Shown here one piece after another: positions 55,960 through 64,000 of a stretch of DNA of 64,000 nucleotides. The stretch comes from Undaria pinnatifida (lineage: Eukaryota; Sar; Phaeophyceae; Laminariales; Alariaceae). Made by a program: the position numbers and the translations under genes. The notes below the pieces were generated by a model. The model was not told where the DNA came from and ran no database searches. It saw nothing but the letters and a program-made list of their open reading frames with translations. The stretch's first letter is position 1; every line of letters starts with the position of its first letter. The stretch is taken from assembly GCA_012845835.1 (NCBI GenBank), contig JABAKD010000021.1:12022795-12086794 (forward strand), read 5' to 3'.

Positions 55960-56560
55960 CACCCTCCCTCCCCCATCCCCCGCGACTAAGCCCCCTCTCT
56001 CCCTCCTCCGCCTCCCTCCGCCCCGCCAAAGATCAAAGTAACGCCAGAGCTATAAACACTACCCGACAGGTGATATAGTCTAATCCATTTACCTTTCGAG
56101 GCACCCATGGAGTAGCTCCAGTTCATTTATGTGGCCTTCGAGTTTCAATCACCACCCACCCCCCGTCCCCGCCGCCCTTACCTCCACCTGATAGCATTTA
56201 GCGTGCACTAAACTCCTATTCATTAACGCGTCTTGTCCCCGCCTCTAACCGCCGCCCTCCCCTCACCGTATAATAGGATGTAAACGATGAACGGGTGTAT
56301 TCCACAGCTATTCAGATTGTGTCACCCTCACAAATGGGTTTTAAAATTTCTGGCCACAGAAGATGAACATCACCCTGTTGACCATGGTACAAGACGCACT
56401 GCTGTAATTATAAAGGAAGTCGCCGACCTCAATTTCCAATGAGGATACACACCCGGAAATACGCATAATCTTAGTATCACACGCAGCTTGCAAAGATGAG
56501 TTTCGACAGATTTTCGATCCCACAGCTGGAGTGTATTTTTTTCACATACATACCATAAAC
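55960..56560 (-). repeat. G-tract family copy (diverged)
   Basis: C-rich left part, then gtcaccctcacaaatgggtt, ggaagtcgccgacctca, gatcccacagctggagtg. Confidence 0.6.
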
Positions 56561-56834
56561 TATAGAGTACTGTTGCTGCGTGGGTAAGGTTATTCATTAC
56601 CTTAAGAGTAGAAGATAGATCACTTCGGATCAGTAGCGACCGACCTCCACCACACGTTCCATCATAGATCGACAGCAATAAAAACGCGCGCATCAGGCCT
56701 GGGCTGGACCTCCGCTGCCCTTGCCACATATACAGGGAGTACAGAGGAACCTGGGTACAAACCCGGCAGACCCAAGTAGCCCACTCCAAACGTAAACTCA
56801 CAATGCTGTAACGAGTGTTTCATCCGTACTGTAT

Positions 56835-57080
56835 TCCACCGTCGTCTGATTTTGTCCCCCTCAATACGGGTTATGCTAGTTTGAAGCGCAAAACATAGCT
56901 GAACATCTCAGTCCTGCTGACACTAGGAATAGCCGGGGAGTCACCGAACGGTATCCTTCACGAGAGTATACACAGCCCGTAACACGCGCGATCCAAGTCT
57001 CACAACAAGCAGCTTGCAAAGCTGAGTTTGATCAAAAACCTTTTTTGGTCGATCTCACATCATGAATTATTTTTTCGTCT
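56835..57080 (-). repeat. G-tract family copy (diverged)
   Basis: ctgattttgtccccctcaat, ggggagtcaccgaacgg, agcttgcaaagctgagttt, gatctcacatcatgaa. Confidence 0.6.
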
Positions 57081-57164
57081 CCTGAATAGAGTGTCACCCC
57101 GACGTCATCGACGAATAGGCCTTTGCACACGAGAGAATATAGGTGGTGCAATAAAGAGGTCGGG

Positions 57165-57410
57165 TGATGGGCGAATGCCGAAATGAAATGCGCTGCCTTC
57201 GATGACCCTGTCTCTCGGTCTGCTTTGTTCTTGCGTTCGGCAAACCTGCTTTTTTGCTATGAGCAGGTTCGTTCGTTTTCAGTTTTCGCGTAAAGCGATT
57301 GGCATACTAGTATGTCATGCTTTTGACGCAAAGGGAATTTTCATATTCTCGTCAAAAACAGGGTATGAGTTGCTTGAGTGGTTCAAGTGTGCGAACGCAA
57401 TAAGTGGCTA
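57165..57410 (+). repeat. Dispersed repeat E, copy 2
   Basis: gggcgaatgccg, atgcgctgccttcgatgacc, ctgtctctcggtctg, gtgtgcgaacgcaataagtg. The long open frame starting here (to 57801) runs through unrelated G-rich sequence and is not supported as a gene. Confidence 0.6.
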
Positions 57411-57995
57411 CAGTTTGCGAACATCCTTATCAATAGCGATTTTGTATCAGATTTGGTATGACAGGTGTATGGCTGGGTCCTATACATCGGTGGCGTGTGG
57501 TCGTATCAAATTTGCCTCTTCGAATACGAAGTGCTCTACAACTGCAGTAGTGTATATTATAATTCGTATATTTTTTTGTGGGGGGGGCGGTGGGTTGTTT
57601 GGGGGTTGCTATACGAGCTGGGCCGGGCAAGAAGCTAACATTTCTTCAGAAAAGCATATCTCTGCTGCTCCTAACTCGTTTCCCAAACCGAAAAGACTGC
57701 TGAAATCCTTGAACTCAGGGCTGCAACAGAGAGCCCTCCACAAGCCCTGTAGAGTTGGTTGTACAAACGAAGGGAAACTGACCAATCACAGCACGCTATG
57801 ATGCGGCGTGAAAGCGGCGTGAAACCGTCATTTCCGCGCGATTTTTTTTGAAAAATGCGGCGGAATTGCAAGTGGTGGTCAAAACAACTGCTCAACAACG
57901 AGTTGCAGCGCTCCTTACGTTGCTGTACCACATGCGCTGCCGCTGTAGTGTTGTATTCCGTGACTACCTGTACTTTTGTTTACCAGCGCACACAT

Positions 57996-58198
57996 GCAGC
58001 AGTCTCCACTGCTGCTGTGCAGCACCTGTGCAGACCGCTGTTTTACAGCAGTCTCCACTGCTGCTGTGCAGCAGCAGTGCAGACCGCTGTTTTACAGCTG
58101 TCTCCACTGCTGCTGTGCAGCACCTGTGCAGACAGCTGTTTTACAGCAGTCTCCACTGCTGCTGTGCAGCACCTGTGCAGACCGCTGTTTTACAGCTG
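57996..58198 (+). repeat. 49-bp tandem repeat, about four units
   Basis: TCTCCACTGCTGCTGTGCAG recurs at 58003, 58052, 58101 and 58150, exact 49-bp period. Each unit holds a palindrome (CTGCTGTGCAGCA) and ends gctgttttacag. All three plus frames are open through the array because 49 is not a multiple of 3 and no unit contains a stop in any frame. Confidence 0.9.
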
Positions 58199-58704
58199 TA
58201 TTTGATCGCTGTGTGATGGTGCGTGGTGGGTCTGATGAAACGAATGAATTCTCCCAAGGTGTCGAAGTGGCGTCTGCCCGGTAGATGCAAGTACTTGCAG
58301 GTTGCGGTAGGTTCCCGTTGCTGGTTGCTCGTGTTCATACAGGGGTGTTCTTAAATACAGGGAGTGCTCGCGATAGCGTACGAGTATTGTTTGGAATGAT
58401 CCGGGCGTTTTTTGTACGAGAAATGACCAGCGCGAGCATTCGTACGCGTCATTCCGAAGTTATTCTCGTGGAGTGAAACAAGAATGTAGCCAGCCTGCTG
58501 CGCAGTAAAGTACCTATCATACTAATAAAATAGATTTTATCACCGTGTATTCCTGTTGCAGCTGAACCCAAACGTCTTGAAATGCAATGCACACGCATTG
58601 CACGCTTCTCCAAGTGCAAACATGACATTACTGGGACAGTGGAGGGCGTATTCGCCACCGAATCGATGGTGGGAATTTTGCTCACGGCAGAGGTGAATCA
58701 CAAA

Positions 58705-58985
58705 TTCGCGGTGCCCCGCTCAGTTTTTCGAGTTCGGACCTGAAATTTTGACACGTGATTCGTATCAATATTTCCAACACACTCAATGTTGATCACCTCG
58801 AAAAAAAAAAAATCTTCCGGACTTACGGCGGGTCAAAAGAATTCTGAAATCATGAAATCGAGGGAAAATGCTTCGAAAAAAAATATTTTTTTTTTGATCA
58901 GCATTCAGTGTTTTTGTAAGCTTGATAAGAATCACGTCTCAAATTTTCAGATCCGAACTCGAAAAATTGAGCGGGGCAGAGCGAA
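58705..58985. repeat. Foldback (long hairpin) element
   Basis: Left arm 58715-58800 (ccccgctcagtttttcgagt, ttttgacacgtgattcgtat) is the inverse of right arm 58895-58980 (aatcacgtctcaaattttca, ctcgaaaaattgagcgggg). The loop is A-rich, about 95 bp. Confidence 0.7.
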
Positions 58986-60750
58986 ATCAAGCTTTTTTCA
59001 GCTTCTTGCCCGGCCCAGCTCGTATATACTCGCAAAGGGTATTTGTATACGCCAACAAATCTTATGGGGGGACCAAGAACGCAGATGTATAGCAGGTGAG
59101 GCATTCTGTTTCCTACACAAACGCCAGGGCCGGATACACCTCGACTATGTTAATTCCATGGAGGTGCGCCCTGGTCGAGCATGTACGGGCAGTACTACCG
59201 TACTGGCTGCAGTGCTGTGCTGCCTGGGGGGACTGCCAGGGGGGCAGCACTTCCATATTCACGTTTACGGACTACACCACAACACCTCATTAAACAGCGG
59301 AGAACCACTGAAAATCACGGCGTCAGAGCAGAGAAGGCGCGCAGGGCAGCAAGAGAGACCAAGGAGGAAGACAGAGCAAAAGAGGGGAAGAAGGGAGACA
59401 TCGAGGAAGACCGTGAACACGATGGACGAAGTCACCTAAACCATTAATAGCTTGGGCTGTGTGGATGCTGACGGTGCACCCGGACAGTAGCTCTTGGTGC
59501 AATTGAGCTTCACCACCCGTGATGCTGCGGCTGCTACTCCTGCGAATGATATGGATGTTGTGCCGGCTCTCAATCGAGAAGGGAGTCGAAACCGGCTGAA
59601 GAAGTCATAGCGGAGGGAAACGCAACAAGTCTCACGTCGTTTTGGTCTTGTATGTTTTTCTTGACCATACGTCATTTGAAACATGGTTCAAAAACGACGT
59701 ACCTGTTCGCTCTAGTGAAAACAGAACTCTTCACATCGTGCCCCCGGGAAGGCGCCTCCAGGAGGCCCACCGAGGGGGCAGGAGGCGTGGCTTCGCTGCG
59801 ACCACAAGTGCTCTAGGCGGGTTCAGTCTACTGGCAGATGTCGCAGAAATGGACAAATAATGGCTGCGGTTACCAGGGTTCAGCTCTGCTTTGTAGAATA
59901 TTAACGATAAGATGGAAGCTATTATTTCGAAGAGCCCAGTGAGTCAGAACCAAGCAAAAAAATGGCCCTCAAATCGAAAGGACAAATGTGGTAGCCATGG
60001 TGTATCATGCGCTGCGGGCATACTTGCCCTCTTTGGAGTTCGTCGAAAAATGTTGAGCGGTGCGAAGGGCGCTTCGGGCAGTCTGTAGGACGCCTGCCGT
60101 ACGCGCTTCGCGCATTGCGACGCCAGTTTGGCTCACCATCGGATACTTACCCGACTGCTGCGGGAATGAAAGCGCCCACAACTACTACTAGTAGTGCAAT
60201 GGCCTGATGAAGGACCAATTCGGAAAAATATGAATTTCCTCGCCCGCTAGGCAAGCTGCATACACTCAATAATATCTCACCCAGAATGACCAGATAGCTG
60301 TGCCGACGTCACGTACGTGTGTCCTCGATTGCTTGTGCCACTGTCATTGATTTTTTCTCCGCCTTGGTGTCTGCCGCCGCCGGGTGGGCCCTCGTAATCT
60401 CGAGGACAACAGGCTGCCGGCGCGTAGGCGTGATTTGCTACGGAGTGTCAAATGGATGGGACCCTAGGTCGTATGCGCGCGTGCGGGCACACTTGGGGTG
60501 AAGTGGTTTTGAGAAGAATCGCTGCAGAAATTATCTGAAAGTTGCAACTACGCCGAGAGGCGTTACAGGTATACGCACGTCGGCTACGTCAGCCCAAAAC
60601 TTTCATGTCATCAAAGAGCATCGGTAGGAACTTTTCTCACCCGAAAAAGGTACCAAGTAGTAGTAGTAGAAAGAATATCTGTACAGTAGTAACTAGCTAC
60701 TGCTGTACAGACGTTCCTCCCCCATGGCTTGTCTTCGCGCAGCATTCTCT
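58986..60750. other. No supported gene
   Basis: Outside the inverted-repeat arm, frames up to 217 codons cross low-quality sequence (Lys/Arg-rich tail at 59330-59440) without domain similarity. A GTAGTAGTAGTAG run occurs near 60657. Confidence 0.4.
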
Positions 60751-60751
60751 T

Positions 60752-60842
60752 TTAACCCCTTAACAGCTGGAACCCCTTGTTGGAGGCAAAATTACTTGGA
60801 TTTTTGGTAGAGGGAGGGGTTTGGGGGCTCTGAAGGGGTTAA
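60752..60842. mobile_element. 91-bp palindromic MITE, copy 2 (piggyBac-like ends)
   Basis: TTAACCCCTTAACAGCTGG ... GGCTCTGAAGGGGTTAA, flanked by TTAA on both sides, exactly the same length as copy 1 and sharing aaaattacttggatt. Confidence 0.78.
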
Positions 60843-61111
60843 TAGAGAGCCCAGGATGGATGGGAAAAACTTATTATGCCGGCTGGGCGGGCCACAAAAC
60901 GTTGTTTTTTTTCTCGTCCGGTGGTTTTCCTACAATTTGACATAATTACGACTTGTATTTGGTAGCAGTGTGTCCCCGAGTTTATAACGCATTTGCCGGC
61001 GTTTCAATTTTCGAAAATAAATGGAGGCAGTATCGTAAAATAAAAAAAAGCATGTAAACAAACAGGAAAAAACATGCCTACTACTGGCTGAACGATATAT
61101 ATTGAACAAAA

Positions 61112-61320
61112 AAAAAAGGAAAACACTCCAGGTGTGAGATCTAAGTTAAGTCGAAACTCATCTTCCCAAGCTGTGTGTGACACTCCGATCGCGGGTTTCA
61201 CTGGGTGTGTGTCCTTGTTAATGGTATAGGTCGGCGACTTCCATTGGAACTACAGTGTAGCTTGTACCAGGAGTCAAAAGGGTTATTATGTTGGTCAGTC
61301 CGTGCGCGATACTATGAACC
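61112..61320 (+). repeat. G-tract family unit (short)
   Basis: actccaggtgtgagatc... gcgacttccattgg... gtccgtgcgcgatactatg; lacks the G-run half. Confidence 0.7.
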
Positions 61321-61339
61321 CCGTTCATTCTTGATAAAA

Positions 61340-61498
61340 GTATAGACTATATTATAACAAATGAAAATACACTCCAGCTGTGAGATCGAAGATTTCGTCG
61401 AAACTCATCTTTGCAAGCTGTGTGTGATACTCCGATCGCGTGCATTACGAGTTGTTTGTCCTTATGAAGGATATAGGTCGGCGACTCCCCTTACCACA
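61340..61498 (+). repeat. G-tract family unit, split by a SINE
   Basis: CTCCAGCTGTGAGATCGAAG to gcgactccccttac, where SINE copy A begins. Confidence 0.75.
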
Positions 61499-61828
61499 TT
61501 TTTTTTTTTTTTTTTTTTCAGCACACTTTCACTTTCCAGCTTCTTGGCAAGCCGTGTTCACAGGTGCCATCCCTTCTCCTCCCCGGTTCTCTCCTCCCCG
61601 GTCCTTGCCTTCAATTTTTTTATCGCGCATAGGGTTCAGCAATCCCACTGCTCGTCGATTGTTCATCGAATGTTGCTATCTCACGCTCTTGCGCTTTCCG
61701 CAAGTCAATTTGTGCACAAGAAAAAGTCCCAACGAATTTATACGAGTATGCACTCGGCGGGGCTCGAACTCACGAAACTGAACTATACCAGGCTCGAGGA
61801 TAACCTGATACGCCACCGGGGCGACCGG
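61499..61828 (-). mobile_element. tRNA-derived SINE, copy A (full length)
   Basis: On the minus strand: a tRNA-like head with an A box (TGGCGTATCAGG, complement of 61804-61816) and a B box (GAGTTCGAGCCCC, near 61758-61771), about 45 bp apart. A ~220-bp body follows, ending in a ~20-nt poly(A). It splits one unit of the G-tract repeat family, whose sequence resumes at 61834. Confidence 0.8.
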
Positions 61829-61833
61829 TTGTC

Positions 61834-62120
61834 GACAGCAGTGTGACTATCAGGGTATATTATAGAAAAGGAAAATACACTCCAGCTGTGGGATCGAAGA
61901 TTTCGTCGAAACTCATCTTTGCAAGCTGTGTGTGATACTCCGATCGCGCGCATTACGAGTTGTGTGTCCTCATTAAGGATACAGGTCGTCGACTCCCCTT
62001 ACATATATATATATAGATATACATAGCTATCAGGGTTAACAGGATGATTTTAGTCAGTCTGTGCGCGGAAACTATAAAAAAAACCGTTTCTGAGGGGGAC
62101 AAAATCTGACAGCTAGCTGT
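61834..62120 (+). repeat. G-tract family unit
   Basis: GATCGAAGATTTCGTCGAAA through gggggacaaaatctgacagc, interrupted by a short TATA run (62004-62020). Its first bases complete the unit split by the SINE. Confidence 0.75.
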
Positions 62121-62139
62121 GGACGGATACAATCTAGGA

Positions 62140-63830
62140 TATTATAAAAATAAAAATACACTCCAGCTGTGAGATCGAAGATTTCGTCGAAACTCATCTT
62201 TGCAAGCTGTGTGTGATACTCCGATCGCGCGCATTACGAGTTGTGTGTCCTCATTAAGGATATAGGTCGGCGACTCCCCTTACAGCTACAGTGTAGCTGT
62301 CAGGGTCAACAGGATGATTTTAGTCAGTCTGTGCGCGGAAACTATAAAACCCGTTTCTGAGGGGGACAAAATCTGACAGCTGTGAAGGCAAAGGGGGGGC
62401 CTGGTTTTGATCAAAAGCGAGCGGGTTTGGAGGGGGGCGGGGGGGGGGGGGGGGGGGGGGGAAAGGGGCAATTTGTGCATGTAAGCTATAAATCCTTTCG
62501 AGGGGATAAATCTGACGGTTTTGGCACCAGTATATTATTGGGGGCAGGGGGGGGGGGGGGGGGGGGGTTGGCGCGGGGGGGGGGGGGGGGGGGGGGGGCA
62601 GCTCGATATGTGCCTGGAAACTATACATTTTTTCGAGGGGATAAATGTGACATTTTTGGAAATAATACATCAGTTTATCGTGTATATTCTGGGGTAAGTC
62701 GTACAATCAGTGAGTAAAGAGAAGGTGGAGTGTTCGAGGGGGTGGGGTTGGGATGGGTTGGGGGGGGGAGGGTGGGGGGTGGGGGCGGGGGCGGGGGGCG
62801 GGGGGGGGGGGAAAAGGGGTTTAGGTGAGGGGTTTGTTATACATGTGGTGCTAGGTCTAGGCGAAGGTGCGGGTGATGGGGAAGAAAGGGGCGTTCGAGG
62901 CGGGGGGGGGGGGGACACAGCGGCATGGATGGCTTTCGAAAGATAATGAGGTGATATCCTGTGTGTGAAGTGTTTATAATGTGGCGGATTTCGATATTTG
63001 GTGGGGCGTTTGAGTAAGGGAGAGCAAGAGGGGGGGGGGGGGGGGGGAGATTTTTTAGGAGGTTTAGGTCACAAATAATATTCAAATACACTTCGGCTGT
63101 GAGATCAAAGATATGTATCAGCTTGTTATACGCGTGGTGCTAGGTCTAGGCGATCGTGCAGGTGGTCGGGAAAGAGGGGGCGTTCGAGGGGGGGGGGGGG
63201 GGGGGGAACACAGCGGCATGGATGGCTCTCGAAAGATAATGAGGTGATATCCTGTGCGTGAAGTGTTTGTTAAAGTGGCGGATTTTGATATTTGGTGGGG
63301 CGTTTGAGTAAGGGAGAGCAAGAGGGGGGGGGGGGGATTTTTAGGAGGTTTAGGTCACAAATAATATTCAAATACACTTCGGCTGTGAGATCAAAGATAT
63401 GTAGCAGCTTGTTATACGCGTGGTGCTAGGTCTAGGCGATCGTGTAGGTGGTCGGAAAAGAGGGGGCGTTGGAGGGGGGGGGGGGGGGGGGGAAGTAATT
63501 GAAACCTTCGTCATGGATGGTCAGAAAGATAATGACGTGGTATCAACTGCGTATAGGTGTTTATTACTCAGGCCGATTTTGATTGTGAGTGGGGCGTTTG
63601 GACAGACTAGGCGGAAGGGGGGGGGGGGGATCGGGGGACGGAGGGGCGGGGGGGGGGAAGGGTTGGGGTTTGTTATGAAAAAGAGGTCAGTGGAGGGGGA
63701 GGGGAGGGGGGGGGGGGGGGGGGCGGGGGGCGGGACATTTCAATATGTGCGCGGAAACTATAAATTCTCAAAGGGGACAAACCTGACGATTGAAGCAATA
63801 AGACATCCCTTTATATCATCTGGCTTGTAA
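62140..63830 (+). repeat. G-tract repeat family, long copy with ~287-bp tandem units (inverted arm 2)
   Basis: Starts with CTCCAGCTGTGAGATCGAAG and runs through GGGGGACAAAATCTGACAGC, several G runs of 10-25 nt, and then tandem units marked by GTGGTGCTAGGTCTAGGCGA at 62845, 63134 and 63420 (spacing 289 and 286 bp). The last unit is divergent. Confidence 0.8.
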
Positions 63831-64000
63831 TGTTTACTATTCTAGAAGGTTTGATGTTAGATGCAGCATGCAACCCAGTGTTTAAGTGTAGTAAATAATG
63901 TGTTAAATCTTCATAGTTTGTTGTTGTATGATACATCGATCGAAAGCTAGAATATTTTATAGAATATTTTTAGGTACCATTATTTTCTGACATCGCTAAT
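63831..64000. other. AT-rich end, no feature
   Basis: A/T-rich sequence after the last G-tract unit; nothing recognised. Confidence 0.5.

Larger units (their letters stand above)
57608..59032. repeat. Inverted repeat arms around 57.6-59.0 kb
   Basis: acgagctgggccgggcaaga at 57612 and its complement tcttgcccggcccagctcgt at about 59003. They enclose the 49-bp array and the foldback element, suggesting one composite element of ~1.4 kb. Confidence 0.6.

Noticed and set aside
57202-57801. 199-codon plus-strand open frame
   Set aside because: Starts in dispersed repeat E and crosses a G-run and an inverted-repeat arm; no domain, no repeat-independent sequence.
61745-61828. A functional tRNA gene
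   Set aside because: A and B boxes are present but the cloverleaf cannot be completed and a SINE body with poly(A) follows; related copies share the body.
62300-62950. Gly-rich protein frames over the G runs
   Set aside because: Artefacts of homopolymer G tracts in the repeat family; mirrored as Pro-rich frames at 42.4-42.9 kb.

Overview
The window looks like nuclear DNA of a multicellular eukaryote, most likely a brown alga. It has GC near 50 percent, intron-rich coding sequence, many small transposable elements, C/G homopolymer tracts, and a LINE C-terminus of a type I associate with brown algal genomes. The lineage is an inference from pattern memory and was not tested by search.

About 3.4-40.6 kb is, as I read it, ONE minus-strand gene of at least 20 exons. 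Exons 1-15 can be read with matching splice phases: signal peptide, animal-type haem peroxidase domain, DOMON domain, cytochrome b561 membrane core (all four haem histidines present), cytochrome b5 domain, and the start of an FAD/NAD(P)H reductase. Three of the four domain junctions lie inside single open exons, so the fusion does not depend on guessed splicing. The 3' part (16.6-3.4 kb) carries FAD- and NAD-binding motifs and a good terminal exon, but a few linking exons are unresolved. The protein would be about 1.6-1.7 kDa x 100 residues (roughly 1,600-1,700 aa). It would carry electrons from cytosolic NAD(P)H through FAD, b5 and b561 haems to a DOMON/peroxidase ectodomain. This is a DUOX-like layout built from different parts. 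By eye the peroxidase domain lacks both haem histidines.

The introns hold partial copies of the neighbouring exons (exons 3, 12 and 13), at least seven copies of a ~260-bp MITE, a second MITE family, a dispersed ~300-400-bp repeat, and microsatellites.

40.7-64 kb has no gene I can support. It is a repeat field: a high-copy G-tract repeat family (with a ~1-kb inverted pair at 42-43 and 62-63 kb), three tRNA-derived SINE copies, two identical-length 91-bp TTAA-flanked MITEs, a LINE 3' relic, a zinc-finger transposon relic between GGCGG palindromes, a 49-bp tandem array, a foldback element, and several micro/minisatellites. The first 3.3 kb is also non-coding, with a CCCGTC minisatellite and one MITE.
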